DNA of 64,000 bases from assembly GCF_010748935.1 (NCBI RefSeq), contig NZ_CP048796.1, forward strand, positions 313,001-377,000. Direction: 5' to 3'. The notes under the pieces were generated by a model. The model was not told where the DNA came from and did not search any database. It saw only the letters and a program-made list of their open reading frames with translations. Source of the stretch: Providencia vermicola. Lineage in GTDB: Bacteria; Pseudomonadota; Gammaproteobacteria; Enterobacterales; Enterobacteriaceae. Shown here in pieces: positions 1-10,473 of the stretch (position 1 is its first letter; each line of letters starts with the position of its first letter). The position numbers and the translations under genes are program-made.

Positions 1-951
1 CACGTCTTTGACACGTTGTTGGTAAAAAGGACCGATAACATTTTTAGATAGAGAAATCAGCTCATCACGTTGCAGCATTTCTAACGCTAGCGCTGGTCCA
101 ACACCACCTGGTGCTAAACTAATAATGCCATTCATATTACTGACAGCGTTGATGATTTCTTCATTAGCGATAATGATCCCACAACGTGTTCCCGGTAAGC
201 CAAGTTTTGATAGGCTCATACAGAGAATGACATTGTCATTCCAAAAAGGGGTTGCTTCACTGAAGATAATGCCAGGGAAAGGTACGCCGTATGCATTATC
301 AATCAATAAGGGGATATTGTGTTGTTTGGCTAATTGATCAAGATGTTCAACTTCTTCGTCGGTGATCACGTTACCCGTTGGGTTTGTTGGACGAGAGACG
401 CAAATGACACCAATATCATCCGTGATTTCCAATGTATTGAAATCAACGCGATACTTAAATTGACCATTGGGTAAATATTCAATCTGAGGCTTATTTGCGA
501 CAAACAAATCATCATCTAAACCAGAGTCAGCATAACCCACATACTCTGGTGCTAGCGGAAATAGGACCTTACGCGTGATACCATCTTCAAAACGACCAGC
601 AAGCAAGTTAAATAGATAGAAAAACGCACTTTGGCTACCATTGGATAGCGCGATATTTTTTGCACTAATATTCCAGCCGAGTTTCGCTTTTAGAGTTGCT
701 GCTAGCGCTTTCAACATGGCATCTTTACCTTGTGGACCATCATAATTGCACAAAGTCTCAGTTAATTTGCCGTTAGCACACATTTCTGACAATAAAGTTT
801 GGAAATACTCATCCATTTCTGGAATATGCGCAGGATTACCGCCACCGAGCATAATTGCACCTGGGGTTCTCAAACCGTCGTTCAAGTCTTTCATTAAGGT
901 TGAAATCCCTGAATTCTGAGCGAACTTATTACCGAATTTAGAAAATATCAT
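1..951 (-). CDS. avtA: Valine-pyruvate aminotransferase, C-terminus cut by window edge
   Basis: Fold-type I PLP aminotransferase making valine from 2-ketoisovalerate, with alanine/pyruvate as the other pair (family knowledge). The reading frame was translated from the minus strand: 317 codons are present and the frame runs off the left edge, so roughly the last 100 residues of a protein of about 417 are missing. The start MIFSKFGNKF aligns with E. coli AvtA. Visible motifs are the glycine-rich LGGGNP near residue 36, SRPTNPTG near 187 and the PLP-lysine loop SLSKLGLPGTR with Lys249. It lies next to tag, as part of the avtA-tag-glyQS neighbourhood. Confidence 0.95.
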   Translation of the reverse strand, partial: MIFSKFGNKFAQNSGISTLMKDLNDGLRTPGAIMLGGGNPAHIPEMDEYFQTLLSEMCANGKLTETLCNYDGPQGKDAMLKALAATLKAKLGWNISAKNIALSNGSQSAFFYLFNLLAGRFEDGITRKVLFPLAPEYVGYADSGLDDDLFVANKPQIEYLPNGQFKYRVDFNTLEITDDIGVICVSRPTNPTGNVITDEEVEHLDQLAKQHNIPLLIDNAYGVPFPGIIFSEATPFWNDNVILCMSLSKLGLPGTRCGIIIANEEIINAVSNMNGIISLAPGGVGPALALEMLQRDELISLSKNVIGPFYQQRVKDV

Positions 952-1156
952 CTCATTTATTCACATATGTTAAGTAGTTTGTTAATGGAATTTAAAACAT
1001 ACTCCGCTCGACAAGAGAGTTCAACAGCTGAAAGTGACCCCTCTTCCAGATAAAAAACCAAGTATTTATTATTTATAAGTTTAATATATGTTAAAATTAG
1101 TTAAAGTATAGTGAATGTTGCTTTTGATGAAGAAGCTAGCGCCGCTTAGTTCTAAT

Positions 1157-1720
1157 TTATTTATATTGATGGCATCCCACTAAATGGTCATTAATCATGC
1201 CAGTCGCTTGCATAAAGGCATAGCAAGTAATCGCGCCAACAAACTTAAAGCCTCGTTTTTTAAGCGCCTTCGAGAGTGTTTTTGAAAGTTCTGTTTCGGC
1301 GGGAACTTGAGAATGGCACTGCCACTGGTTGACAATGGGGGTATTGTTGACGAATTGCCAGAGGAAAGTGGAAAAGTCTTCTCCATTTTCCATCATTTGT
1401 AAGTAGGCTTTAGCATTAGCAATGATCGCATTAATTTTGGCGCGGTTACGAATAATGCGAGTATCTTGCATTAAACGCTCAACATCTTCTTCATTCATGA
1501 TGGCAATTCGGCTGGGATCAAATTGATAAAATAATTCTCGGTAACCTTGGCGTTTTTTTAATATAGTGTACCAAGACAGCCCTGCTTGCTGGCCTTCTAA
1601 GCAGATCATTTCAAATAACTGTAGATTATCTTTCGTTGGCTTTCCCCATTCATTATCGTGGTATGCAATATATTCAGGGTCTTGATTGACCCATCGGCAG
1701 CGAGTTAGTGATGAATCCAT
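1157..1720 (-). CDS. tag: DNA-3-methyladenine glycosylase I
   Basis: Base-excision repair enzyme that removes 3-methyladenine from alkylated DNA. 187 residues, the usual length. The four zinc-snap ligands of E. coli Tag are all present with a constant offset of four: Cys8, His21, His179 and Cys183. Glu42 in the LEGQQAGLSW motif matches the base-recognition glutamate. A purine-rich ribosome-binding site precedes the ATG. Transcribed away from glyQ; the 204-base gap between them holds the glyQ promoter region. Confidence 0.97.
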   Translation of the reverse strand: MDSSLTRCRWVNQDPEYIAYHDNEWGKPTKDNLQLFEMICLEGQQAGLSWYTILKKRQGYRELFYQFDPSRIAIMNEEDVERLMQDTRIIRNRAKINAIIANAKAYLQMMENGEDFSTFLWQFVNNTPIVNQWQCHSQVPAETELSKTLSKALKKRGFKFVGAITCYAFMQATGMINDHLVGCHQYK

Positions 1721-1924
1721 ACGATCTCCTTTTGGGGATTGGCTAGCGGTTTAGGGCAGAATGTTGCTCATTTATACTGGATAAATATCCAGTTTTAAAG
1801 AGAGAAAGTAAAGTTTTTTTATTTATAGGCTAAATAGACGTAGATTCAGTGCTGTATATCTGGCGGTCAAAGGGTATACTGACATACTTTCATTTAAATC
1901 ATATGTATCGCGTGCGGATCTAAC

Positions 1925-2833
1925 ATGCAAAAGTTTGATACCAAAACCTTCCAAGGTCTTATCCTGACACTACAGGATTACTGGGCGCGTCAAGGCTGTA
2001 CCATTGTTCAACCATTGGACATGGAAGTCGGCGCCGGAACATCTCATCCAATGACGTGCTTACGCGCGTTAGGGCCTGAGCCAATTGCAGCGGCTTATGT
2101 TCAGCCTTCCCGTCGTCCAACCGATGGCCGTTATGGCGAAAACCCAAACCGTCTTCAGCATTACTATCAATTTCAAGTGATCATCAAACCGTCGCCTGAC
2201 AATATTCAAGAGCTTTATCTCGGCTCTTTGAAAGAGTTGGGAATTGACCCAACAGTTCATGATATTCGGTTTGTTGAAGATAACTGGGAAAACCCAACAT
2301 TAGGTGCATGGGGCCTTGGTTGGGAAGTGTGGCTAAACGGGATGGAAGTCACGCAATTTACTTACTTCCAACAAGTTGGCGGTCTCGAGTGTAAGCCTGT
2401 TACGGGCGAAATTACTTATGGTCTTGAACGCCTTGCCATGTACATTCAAGGGGTTGATAGTGTTTATGATCTCGTTTGGTGTGATGGCCCGCTAGGCAAA
2501 ACAACCTATGGTGATATCTATCACCAGAATGAAGTTGAACAGTCAACTTATAACTTTGAATATGCCAACGTGGACTTTCTTTTCAAATGCTTTGAAGAGT
2601 ATGAAAAAGAAGCTCAGCACCTTCTGTCATTGGAAACGCCACTACCGCTTCCTGCTTATGAGCGCATTCTAAAAGCGGCTCATACGTTCAACTTACTGGA
2701 TGCACGTAAAGCAATCTCAGTGACAGAGCGTCAACGTTATATTTTACGTATCCGTACCCTGACAAAAGGGGTCGCCGAAGCTTATTATGCTTCTCGCGAG
2801 GCGCTCGGATTCCCTATGTGTCACAAGAATTAA
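1925..2833 (+). CDS. glyQ: Glycine-tRNA ligase alpha subunit
   Basis: Catalytic subunit of the bacterial alpha2-beta2 glycyl-tRNA synthetase, which charges tRNA-Gly in the cytoplasm. 302 residues, the family's usual length. The N-terminus [20 protein letters not shown] and the following class II core ([15 protein letters not shown], then [17 protein letters not shown]) are essentially those of E. coli. It is followed by glyS after 9 bases, so the two subunits are co-transcribed. Confidence 0.98.
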   Translation: MQKFDTKTFQGLILTLQDYWARQGCTIVQPLDMEVGAGTSHPMTCLRALGPEPIAAAYVQPSRRPTDGRYGENPNRLQHYYQFQVIIKPSPDNIQELYLGSLKELGIDPTVHDIRFVEDNWENPTLGAWGLGWEVWLNGMEVTQFTYFQQVGGLECKPVTGEITYGLERLAMYIQGVDSVYDLVWCDGPLGKTTYGDIYHQNEVEQSTYNFEYANVDFLFKCFEEYEKEAQHLLSLETPLPLPAYERILKAAHTFNLLDARKAISVTERQRYILRIRTLTKGVAEAYYASREALGFPMCHKN

Positions 2834-2842
2834 GAGGCTGTC

Positions 2843-4912
2843 ATGACTCAACAGACTTTCCTAGTGGAAATCGGCACAGAAGAGTTACCGCCGAAGGCTC
2901 TTCGTTCATTAGCTGAATCATTTGCGGCAAACTTTACGACAGAATTGGATAGTGCAGATATTGCACACGGTGAGATTAGCTGGTTTGCAGCTCCTCGCCG
3001 TTTAGCGTTAAAGGTTGCAGATCTGGCCAATGCTTCACCTGACCGTGAAGTTGAAAAGCGTGGTCCAGCGATTTCTGCGGCTTTCGATGCAGCAGGTCAG
3101 CCAACTAAAGCCGCTGAAGGTTGGGCGCGTGGTTGTGGTATTACCGTTGACCAAGCTGAGCGTTTAAAAACAGATAAAGGCGAGTGGCTCCTTTATCGTG
3201 CTCAAGTCAAAGGCGTTGCCGTGAGCGAATTATTAGTGGATATGGTGGCTCGCTCTTTGGCTAAATTACCTATTCCTAAACTGATGCGTTGGGGGGATAA
3301 AGAAACCCATTTTGTTCGCCCTGTTCATACCGTCACATTATTGCTAGGTAGCGATGTTGTTGAAGGGGAAGTGCTGGGGATCAAAAGTGGTCGTACAATC
3401 CGTGGTCACCGTTTTATGGGTGAAGCGGAGTTTACCATTGACAGTGCTGACCAATATCCTGAGATCTTGCGTGAGCGCGGTAAGGTTATTGCGGACTACG
3501 CGGAGCGTAAATCGGTTATTAAAGCGGATGCTGAAAAAGCGGCACTTGCTTTAGGGGGTAAAGCGGATTTAACAGACAGTTTATTAGAAGAAGTTGCTTC
3601 ATTGGTTGAATGGCCAGTTGTACTGACCGCAAAATTTGAAGAAAAATTCTTAGAAGTACCTGCTGAAGCATTGGTGTATACCATGAAAGGGGACCAAAAA
3701 TATTTCCCTGTTTATGATAATGAAGGCAAATTAATGCCGAACTTCATTTTCGTGGCAAATATCGAGTCTTCAGACCCACAACAAATTATTTCAGGTAATG
3801 AGAAAGTTGTGCGTCCTCGTTTGGCAGATGCTGAGTTCTTCTTTAAAACCGACCGTAAACAACGTCTTGAAGATAACTTACCGCGTTTAGAGACCGTGCT
3901 GTTCCAACAACAGTTAGGGACATTACGTGATAAAACCGAGCGCTTAGAAGCATTATCCGGTTGGATTGCTGCTAAGATTGGCGCTGATGTCAATCATGCA
4001 ACACGTGCTGGTTTATTGGCGAAATGTGACCTTATGACTAACATGGTGTTTGAGTTTACAGATACTCAAGGCGTAATGGGTATGCATTATGCACGTCACG
4101 ATGGTGAGTCAGAAGATGTCGCATTAGCGCTGAAAGAACAATATCAACCACGCTTTGCCGGTGATGAACTCCCTTCTACCGATGTTTCTGCGGCACTCGC
4201 CTTAGCAGAGAAAATGGATACCTTAGCGGGTATTTTCGGCATTGGGCAGCATCCGAAAGGTGATAAAGATCCATTCGCATTACGTCGTGCCGCACTCGGT
4301 GTTTTGCGTATTATCGTAGAAAAAGGCTATCAGCTTGATCTGGTTGAAATGACAGAAGAAGCAGTACGTCTTTACGGTGATAAGCTCACGAACAAGAATG
4401 TGGTTAATGACGTTGTTGAATTTATGCTTGGTCGCTTCCGTTCTTGGTATCAAGAGCTTGGCTACAGCATTGACACTATTCAAGCTGTGTTGGCACGTCG
4501 CCCAACCTCACCCGCAGATTTTGATGCGCGCGTGAAAGCGGTAACTCACTTCCGTACATTAGAAGATGCGGAAGCATTGGCCGCAGCGAATAAACGTGTG
4601 TCTAACATTTTGAGCAAGTCGAATGAAAAACTGGCTGATAAAGTGTTGGCATCTGTGCTCAAAGCACCACAGGAAGTGAAGTTGGCTACTCATCTTGTTG
4701 TATTACAAGAAAAACTAGAGCCAATGTTCGCTGAGCGTAACTATCAAGATGCATTGGTTGAGTTAGCATCACTACGTGAAGTTGTTGATGCATTCTTTGT
4801 CGATGTCATGGTGATGGACGAAGATGAGGCTGTACGTATTAACCGTCTGACTCTACTGAGCCAATTGCGTGAGCTGTTCCTGAAAGTAGCCGATATTTCT
4901 TTACTGCAATAA
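2843..4912 (+). CDS. glyS: Glycine-tRNA ligase beta subunit
   Basis: Beta subunit of glycyl-tRNA synthetase, needed for tRNA recognition. 689 residues, the same length as in E. coli. It begins [20 protein letters not shown], the conserved opening of GlyS, contains an HD-like middle part ([15 protein letters not shown] near residue 415) and ends in a helical anticodon-binding-like region. It starts 9 bases after glyQ. An inverted repeat follows the stop. Confidence 0.98.
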   Translation: MTQQTFLVEIGTEELPPKALRSLAESFAANFTTELDSADIAHGEISWFAAPRRLALKVADLANASPDREVEKRGPAISAAFDAAGQPTKAAEGWARGCGITVDQAERLKTDKGEWLLYRAQVKGVAVSELLVDMVARSLAKLPIPKLMRWGDKETHFVRPVHTVTLLLGSDVVEGEVLGIKSGRTIRGHRFMGEAEFTIDSADQYPEILRERGKVIADYAERKSVIKADAEKAALALGGKADLTDSLLEEVASLVEWPVVLTAKFEEKFLEVPAEALVYTMKGDQKYFPVYDNEGKLMPNFIFVANIESSDPQQIISGNEKVVRPRLADAEFFFKTDRKQRLEDNLPRLETVLFQQQLGTLRDKTERLEALSGWIAAKIGADVNHATRAGLLAKCDLMTNMVFEFTDTQGVMGMHYARHDGESEDVALALKEQYQPRFAGDELPSTDVSAALALAEKMDTLAGIFGIGQHPKGDKDPFALRRAALGVLRIIVEKGYQLDLVEMTEEAVRLYGDKLTNKNVVNDVVEFMLGRFRSWYQELGYSIDTIQAVLARRPTSPADFDARVKAVTHFRTLEDAEALAAANKRVSNILSKSNEKLADKVLASVLKAPQEVKLATHLVVLQEKLEPMFAERNYQDALVELASLREVVDAFFVDVMVMDEDEAVRINRLTLLSQLRELFLKVADISLLQ

Positions 4913-4962
4913 GTGGTTACGAGTTGGTGGTAGGCATGGTTTATATCACCACATCAATGCGG

Positions 4963-4998
4963 ATAAGCGCTCATTAAGTTAGACTTGTGAGCGCTTAT
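4963..4998 (+). terminator. Inverted repeat after glyS, possible terminator
   Basis: An 11-base perfect stem (4963-4973 with 4988-4998) with a 14-base loop lies about 50 bases after the glyS stop. No run of T follows it, so it is either a weak terminator or a transcript-stabilising hairpin. A second, weaker hairpin at about 5026-5051 ends in TTTTATC. Confidence 0.45.
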
Positions 4999-5124
4999 GA
5001 CTCTCTAAATTGGTGGATTGATTAAAAAACCACATCAAGTTGATGGTTTTATCATCATGCAAACAAATTTAGTGAAAAATGGGTTGACGGCGAGAGCTCG
5101 CAACAGTATGATTCACACCGTTTT

Positions 5125-5201
5125 CGGCGAGTAGCGCAGCTTGGTAGCGCAACTGGTTTGGGACCAGTGGGTCGGAGGTTCGAATCCTCTCTCGCCGACC
5201 A
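5125..5201 (+). tRNA. proM: tRNA-Pro (anticodon UGG)
   Basis: A 77-base cloverleaf with an encoded CCA end. The acceptor arm CGGCGAG pairs with CTCGCCG. The anticodon stem ACTGG/CCAGT encloses the loop TTTGGGA with anticodon TGG at 5159-5161. The T arm carries GGTTCGAATCC. The sequence matches my recollection of E. coli proM. A strong terminator follows directly. Confidence 0.98.
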
Positions 5202-5210
5202 GATTCCAAA

Positions 5211-5239
5211 ACCCCACCTCAAATGAGGTGGGGTTTTTT
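5211..5239 (+). terminator. Rho-independent terminator of tRNA-Pro
   Basis: A 10-base GC-rich stem (5212-5221 with 5224-5233) with a two-base loop, followed by six T. It starts 10 bases after the CCA end of the tRNA. Confidence 0.93.
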
Positions 5240-5476
5240 GCTTTATAGACGCATATGCGTTTTTCGAACTGTCCTCTCGTGATAATACAAATTATCGCAA
5301 TAACCTTACTATTTTACACCGACGGGTTCACCGCAATCTTTCGGAGTAACTTTGTTGTCTTTCTTGTTCATAATCTGTTCTTATAGTGATGTACTCTGTC
5401 TGCTTAACCATTAGTTGGCGCAATCGTCATGCGCTATGCAGTAGCTAGTCGTAGATGACCTCTATACGGAATTTTT

Positions 5477-7120
5477 ATGACAAGGATACTGTCAATGAAA
5501 GAGATACCTATACTGCTTATTGGGCTGTTTGTGTTGTTGAGGTGCACATCTTGTTATGCTGATAAGTATTCTATGTCAGCACAGCATTTGCTTAAACAGA
5601 CTCCAACCGTTCGATCTGTTATGCAGCAACCTGTAATGGCCTGTGTGGCAATCCACCAAGTTCATTTCTCGACATTATCGCCATTTCCATTAATTACACA
5701 GAAACGCTTGAGCCAATGGAAAAGAAGGGTAGAAGGGCAATGTGTGAATGATGAAGCGTTACTGTTATATGCCGATTTTTTGAATGCACAATTAACGGAA
5801 CTGGGTTATATCACATCCTATATTCATTACCCAAAACAAGCGTTGTTATTGGGGGTATTACGCGTTGAATTGGTGCCGGGAAAACTCGGCAGTATCGTGC
5901 ATCAAGAAACGGGTCATGAGAGCCATTCGTTATTTTCTGCATTCCCTTTGCAAAAAGGGGAAGTGATTCATCTTCACCCCATCAACCAAGGGCTTGCTAA
6001 TCTTCATAATACCCAATTGATTCGACATCAAATTCATATTATTTCAGATAACCAAAACAATAATTTGAATCAATTAGTTATTCAACGTCAGGCGATAAGG
6101 GCTTTTAAAGGGAGATTATTATTAGAGTCGAAAGCATCGCAGCAGTTGCCAAAACATAGAATTAGCAACGTCGTTATGCTTGCCAATCCACTGTTACTCA
6201 ATGATTTCTTTTTTGGCCGCGTAGACAGCGATATAGGAAGTCGCGCAGAGAAGACATTAAAGTCAGCGTCTATCTTATATTCTGTGCCCTACCACTATTG
6301 GTTATGGACCTTATATGCGGGGTATCAAGAAAACAGCATGAACCAATATCTACAATCTAACGAAGCAATGGAAATCCGTTATGATTCGAGAAGTCGTTTG
6401 CTGTCATTACAAGCAGAGTACCTTCTTCATCGAACACGGACGGGTTCCACCTCCGCGAGTATAGGCACTCAAATTCAAACACTTGATATTTTCTTAGAAC
6501 AGTATCGTTTAGAAACTCAGCGACGTTTTAGCAGTTATCTCTTACTGGGTCTCAGCCATAAACGCGATTTTGTACAAGGTAATGCGGTATTTTCATTTAG
6601 CGTTAAACAAGATGTTGATTGGTTTGGTTCCACACGAGCACAAGTCACTGGTCTAGAACAGGCCCGAATCTACTTATTATCAATAGACTATCAGCGCATA
6701 TTCAATTTAATGGGGCAATCCATGTATCACCGGCATGAACTTGAAGTTCAACTCAGCCATTCAAAACTTGATCCGTTACTTGAACTGAATAGCCTTTCAG
6801 GAAATTTGGGTATTCGAGGGTTTACAAATAGCTTAGGCATTGAAAATGGAGGGGATAATACATTCAAATTCAAAAATGAATGGGGGTGGTTTTCACCATG
6901 GTTTGGCGTTGAGTTGTATGGCGCGCTAGATTATGCAACGGGGTCAACAGATCGAGCCAATTTGTGGCAAGAAAACCATTTAATCGGTACAGAGATAGGG
7001 CTAAAAGGGCGGTTTGCAAGGATGGATTATAAGCTCTTTATTGAGGCTCCACTTTGGTATCCCGATGCGCTAAAGGTTAATGACGTGAACTTTGGGGTTA
7101 AAGTCAGTTTTGATTATTAG
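5477..7120 (+). CDS. Two-partner secretion outer membrane transporter (TpsB, ShlB/FhaC family)
   Basis: Predicted beta-barrel transporter that exports and activates a large TpsA exoprotein (haemolysin or adhesin type). 547 residues, near the family norm. It has an N-terminal signal sequence, a POTRA-like part at about residues 50-200 and then a barrel. The IRGF motif within SGNLGIRGFTNSLG matches the conserved VRGY/F loop of FhaC and ShlB, and the protein ends in aromatic Tyr (VSFDY), as outer membrane proteins do. An alternative start at 5495 (MKEIPI) has a better AAGGA ribosome-binding site and gives a cleaner signal peptide. No TpsA gene follows, so the substrate is unknown. Confidence 0.8.
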   Translation: MTRILSMKEIPILLIGLFVLLRCTSCYADKYSMSAQHLLKQTPTVRSVMQQPVMACVAIHQVHFSTLSPFPLITQKRLSQWKRRVEGQCVNDEALLLYADFLNAQLTELGYITSYIHYPKQALLLGVLRVELVPGKLGSIVHQETGHESHSLFSAFPLQKGEVIHLHPINQGLANLHNTQLIRHQIHIISDNQNNNLNQLVIQRQAIRAFKGRLLLESKASQQLPKHRISNVVMLANPLLLNDFFFGRVDSDIGSRAEKTLKSASILYSVPYHYWLWTLYAGYQENSMNQYLQSNEAMEIRYDSRSRLLSLQAEYLLHRTRTGSTSASIGTQIQTLDIFLEQYRLETQRRFSSYLLLGLSHKRDFVQGNAVFSFSVKQDVDWFGSTRAQVTGLEQARIYLLSIDYQRIFNLMGQSMYHRHELEVQLSHSKLDPLLELNSLSGNLGIRGFTNSLGIENGGDNTFKFKNEWGWFSPWFGVELYGALDYATGSTDRANLWQENHLIGTEIGLKGRFARMDYKLFIEAPLWYPDALKVNDVNFGVKVSFDY

Positions 7121-7197
7121 CTCATGACTTAAATAGATGAAAATAGGTAGGAAGAATAGAATCAAGAGGGTTATTCATTTTTTGAAGTTATTAACTA

Positions 7198-7464
7198 ATG
7201 AACAAATTGTTAAATTATCATGGCGCGCTCATTTTTATGTGAATAAAAAACAAGCAAAACAATAATAAGCTAAGCAGATTATTAGCCGATAATGCTTCAG
7301 AACTTTATGCCGCACTCTCTAAGAAGTTACACTATTTTCGTTCAGTAATTCAGCACTTAATCACAAATATAAAAATAAATCACCCCGTGATAAAAAGCTA
7401 TTCTATACTGTTTTTGTGGTTATTACTTCTGCGTTATTGGTTGAGTATCTATACAATAGACTAA
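7198..7464 (+). pseudogene. Possible broken small gene with one internal TGA
   Basis: From an ATG at 7198 a frame runs 14 codons to TGA (7240-7242) and then stays open for 73 more codons to TAA at 7462. The second part would be a basic segment followed by a hydrophobic stretch (SILFLWLLLLRYW), like a small membrane protein. There is no clear ribosome-binding site and I recognise no family. It could be a decayed gene, a readthrough product or chance in AT-rich DNA. The rest of the 7121-7654 gap shows no other feature I can support except the dppA leader. Confidence 0.2.
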
Positions 7465-7654
7465 TAACACGCCATATATGTTTCTAAAATGTTATAAGTT
7501 AGTAGAGAAGGGAGTGAGACATACTATTGACGAAGTGGGTGACAGTTGATTAATTGCACTATGAATAACTAAAAAATACAGATTCCTTATCTGTCATTCC
7601 TATGATGGATAGGGCATTAAGCAAATAACACATGAACACCACAGGAGCATACAG

Positions 7655-9265
7655 ATGGCGCTCTCAATCAAAAAGACAGGTTTATTGGCAGTAGGGCTTA
7701 CACTTTCAGCACTTGCAGTTTCTGCCTCTGTGCAAGCAAAAACATTGGTCTATTGTTCAGAAGGATCCCCTGAAGGTTTTAATCCACAGCTATTCACTTC
7801 AGGTACAACATACGATGCTAGCTCAATTCCATTATATAATCGGCTTGTTGAGTTTAAACTGGGCACGACAGAGATTGAGCCTGGATTAGCAGAGAGCTGG
7901 GAAGTCAGTGAAGATGGTAAAGTTTATACTTTCCACTTACGTAAAGGCGTTAAATGGCATTCCAGTAAGGACTTTAAACCGAGTCGTGATTTCAATGCGG
8001 ATGATGTGATTTATTCCTTTATGCGCCAAAAAGATCCAAATCATCCATACCATAAAATTTCTGGCGGTAGCTATGAATACTTTATGGGAATGGATATGGA
8101 TAAGATCATCGATAAAGTTGAGAAAGTCGACGACAATACCGTTCGTATTACATTGACTCGTCCTGAATCGCCATTCCTTGCCGATATGGCAATGGATTTC
8201 GCATCGATTCTTTCTGCTGAATATGCAGATCAAATGCTGGCAGCAGGTACACCACAAAAAGTTGACTTGAACCCGATCGGTACAGGTCCATTCCAGTTAC
8301 AACAGTATCAGAAAGACTCTCGTATCCTTTACAAAGCGAACAAAGAGTATTGGGGCAATAAACCGAAAATTGATCGTTTAGTCTTCTCCATTACACCTGA
8401 CGCTTCTGTCCGTTACGCGAAGTTACAAAAAAATGAATGCCAAGTGATGCCGTATCCAAATCCGGCTGACCTAGAGCGCATGAAGCAAGACAAAAATATC
8501 ACGCTAATGGAACAGCCAGGTTTGAACGTGGGTTATCTCTCTTTCAACGTTGAGAAGAAACCATTAGATAACCAAAAAGTTCGCCAAGCTTTGTCAATGG
8601 CGGTTAATAAAGATGCCATCATTGATGCGGTTTACCAAGGCGCTGGCCAAAAAGCGAAAAACTTAATTCCACCAACGATGTGGAGTTACAACGATGATGT
8701 GAAGGATTATGAATATAATCCTGAAAAAGCGAAAGCACTGTTAGCTGAAGCAGGTTTCCCTAATGGATTTGAGATTGATCTGTGGGCAATGCCTGTACAA
8801 CGTCCATACAACCCAAATGCGCGCCGTATGGCTGAAATGATCCAAGCAGACTGGGCAAAAATTGGTGTTAAATCGAAAGTTGTGAGCTATGAGTGGGGCG
8901 AATACCTCAAACGCGCCAAAGATGGTGAGCCACAAACGGTAATGATGGGATGGACCGGTGATAATGGTGACCCAGATAACTTCTTTGCAACGCTGTTTAG
9001 CTGCGCGGCAAAAGAACAAGGTTCTAACTATTCGAAATGGTGTTATCAAGGTTTTGAAGACCTGATCCAACCTGCTCGTATGACTGCGGATCATAACAAA
9101 CGTGTTGACCTCTACAAACAAGCACAGGTTGTTATGAATGAACAAGCTCCTGCCTTAATCATTGCGCATTCAACAGTATTTGAACCAGTACGTAAAGAAG
9201 TGAAGGGCTATGTTGTCGATCCACTCGGCAAACACCACTTTGAAAACGTCGATATTGAAAAATAA
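7655..9265 (+). CDS. dppA: Dipeptide-binding periplasmic protein of the Dpp transporter
   Basis: Solute-binding protein of family SBP_bac_5 that captures dipeptides (and haem, in E. coli) in the periplasm and delivers them to DppBC. 536 residues. A Sec signal peptide ends at SASVQA near residue 28, and the mature part opens with [17 protein letters not shown] as in E. coli DppA. An AGGAG ribosome-binding site lies 9 bases before the ATG. It is the first gene of dppABCDF, and a hairpin after it probably lowers downstream transcription relative to dppA. Confidence 0.97.
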   Translation: MALSIKKTGLLAVGLTLSALAVSASVQAKTLVYCSEGSPEGFNPQLFTSGTTYDASSIPLYNRLVEFKLGTTEIEPGLAESWEVSEDGKVYTFHLRKGVKWHSSKDFKPSRDFNADDVIYSFMRQKDPNHPYHKISGGSYEYFMGMDMDKIIDKVEKVDDNTVRITLTRPESPFLADMAMDFASILSAEYADQMLAAGTPQKVDLNPIGTGPFQLQQYQKDSRILYKANKEYWGNKPKIDRLVFSITPDASVRYAKLQKNECQVMPYPNPADLERMKQDKNITLMEQPGLNVGYLSFNVEKKPLDNQKVRQALSMAVNKDAIIDAVYQGAGQKAKNLIPPTMWSYNDDVKDYEYNPEKAKALLAEAGFPNGFEIDLWAMPVQRPYNPNARRMAEMIQADWAKIGVKSKVVSYEWGEYLKRAKDGEPQTVMMGWTGDNGDPDNFFATLFSCAAKEQGSNYSKWCYQGFEDLIQPARMTADHNKRVDLYKQAQVVMNEQAPALIIAHSTVFEPVRKEVKGYVVDPLGKHHFENVDIEK

Positions 9266-9284
9266 TCGTTGTTAATTTGTCACA

Positions 9285-9320
9285 GCCCTTCGTCATCCTC
9301 TGATAACGAAGGGCGTTTTC
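9285..9320 (+). terminator. Hairpin between dppA and dppB
   Basis: A 9-base perfect stem (9285-9293 with 9306-9314) followed by GTTTTC, 20 bases after the dppA stop. Its place inside the operon fits a partial terminator or mRNA-end stabiliser that lets the binding protein be made in excess. Confidence 0.6.
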
Positions 9321-9442
9321 GCCTCTGAATTTCAGGGAAACAGAAAACTTAGTTCTTTGTGAGCAGGCAGAAGAAATAGCACCCTTCTGATTAGCCAAAC
9401 GGACTTAGAGCCGTCAAAGGCATTATTAAAGAGATTCGGGAT

Positions 9443-10462
9443 ATGTTGCAATTTATCCTCCGACGCTTGGGATTAGTTATCCCAACGTTTATCGGTATTA
9501 CATTACTCACTTTCGCTTTTGTGCATATGATTCCAGGTGATCCTGTGATGATTATGGCAGGAGAAAGGGGCTTATCGCCTGAACGGCATGCTTACCTAAT
9601 GGCTGAATTGGGCTTAGATCAGCCTCTTTGGAAACAGTATCTTCATTATATTAACGGCATATTTCATGGCGACTTGGGAATTTCATTGAAGAGCCGTATC
9701 GAGGTGTGGGATGAGTTCTTCCCTCGCTTTAAAGCCACAATGGAACTGGCTATTTGTGCGATGATTTTTGCTGTTTCTGTCGGGATCCCTGTTGGTGTAT
9801 TAGCTGCGGTTAAACGTGGTTCTATTTTTGATCACACAGCGATTGGTCTATCACTGACGGGTTATTCCATGCCAATCTTTTGGTGGGGCATCATGCTAAT
9901 CATGCTCGTGTCTGTGCACTGGGATTTGACCCCAGTATCTGGACGTGTGAGTGATAGTGTTTTCCTTGATGATTCATATCCACTTACTGGCTTTATGTTA
10001 ATTGATACGTTTATTTGGGGAGAAGAAGGCAACTTTATTGATGCTGTTGAGCATTTAATACTGCCATCGATTGTCTTGGGGACGATACCGTTAGCGGTCA
10101 TTGTACGTATGACTCGTTCCTCAATGTTAGAAGTACTTGGTGAAGACTATATTCGTACAGCTAGGGCAAAAGGCGTTAGCCGCGCACGCGTTATTCTGAT
10201 CCATGCATTGCGTAATGCATTATTGCCTGTTGTGACTGTTATTGGCCTCCAAGTTGGCGTAATGCTAGCAGGAGCAATCCTCACCGAGACGATTTTCTCA
10301 TGGCCCGGCCTAGGTCGATGGTTGATTGAAGGGTTGCAACGCCGCGATTACCCCGTTGTGCAAGGTGGTGTTCTGTTAGTCGCGACACTGATTATTTTTG
10401 TTAACCTAGTGGTTGATGTGCTGTATGGCATTGTTAACCCACGTATTCGCCATAAAAAATAA
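9443..10462 (+). CDS. dppB: Dipeptide transporter permease DppB
   Basis: Inner membrane permease of the Dpp ABC importer. 339 residues. An N-terminal membrane helix (LGLVIPTFIGITLLTFAFVH) is followed by the BPD_transp_1 domain with the EAA loop EDYIRTARAKGVSRARVILIH near residue 232, which contacts the ATPases. It is followed by dppC after 11 bases. Confidence 0.97.
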   Translation: MLQFILRRLGLVIPTFIGITLLTFAFVHMIPGDPVMIMAGERGLSPERHAYLMAELGLDQPLWKQYLHYINGIFHGDLGISLKSRIEVWDEFFPRFKATMELAICAMIFAVSVGIPVGVLAAVKRGSIFDHTAIGLSLTGYSMPIFWWGIMLIMLVSVHWDLTPVSGRVSDSVFLDDSYPLTGFMLIDTFIWGEEGNFIDAVEHLILPSIVLGTIPLAVIVRMTRSSMLEVLGEDYIRTARAKGVSRARVILIHALRNALLPVVTVIGLQVGVMLAGAILTETIFSWPGLGRWLIEGLQRRDYPVVQGGVLLVATLIIFVNLVVDVLYGIVNPRIRHKK

Positions 10463-10473
10463 GGAGCGCTAAA

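Noticed and set aside
3354-3993. Several frames of 60-93 codons overlapping glyS
   Set aside because: They lie entirely within a conserved, full-length glyS and show no family resemblance.
5125-7120. Genomic island with attachment sites at tRNA-Pro
   Set aside because: No integrase, and no repeat of the tRNA 3-prime end was seen downstream, so an island is not called, only flagged as an oddity.
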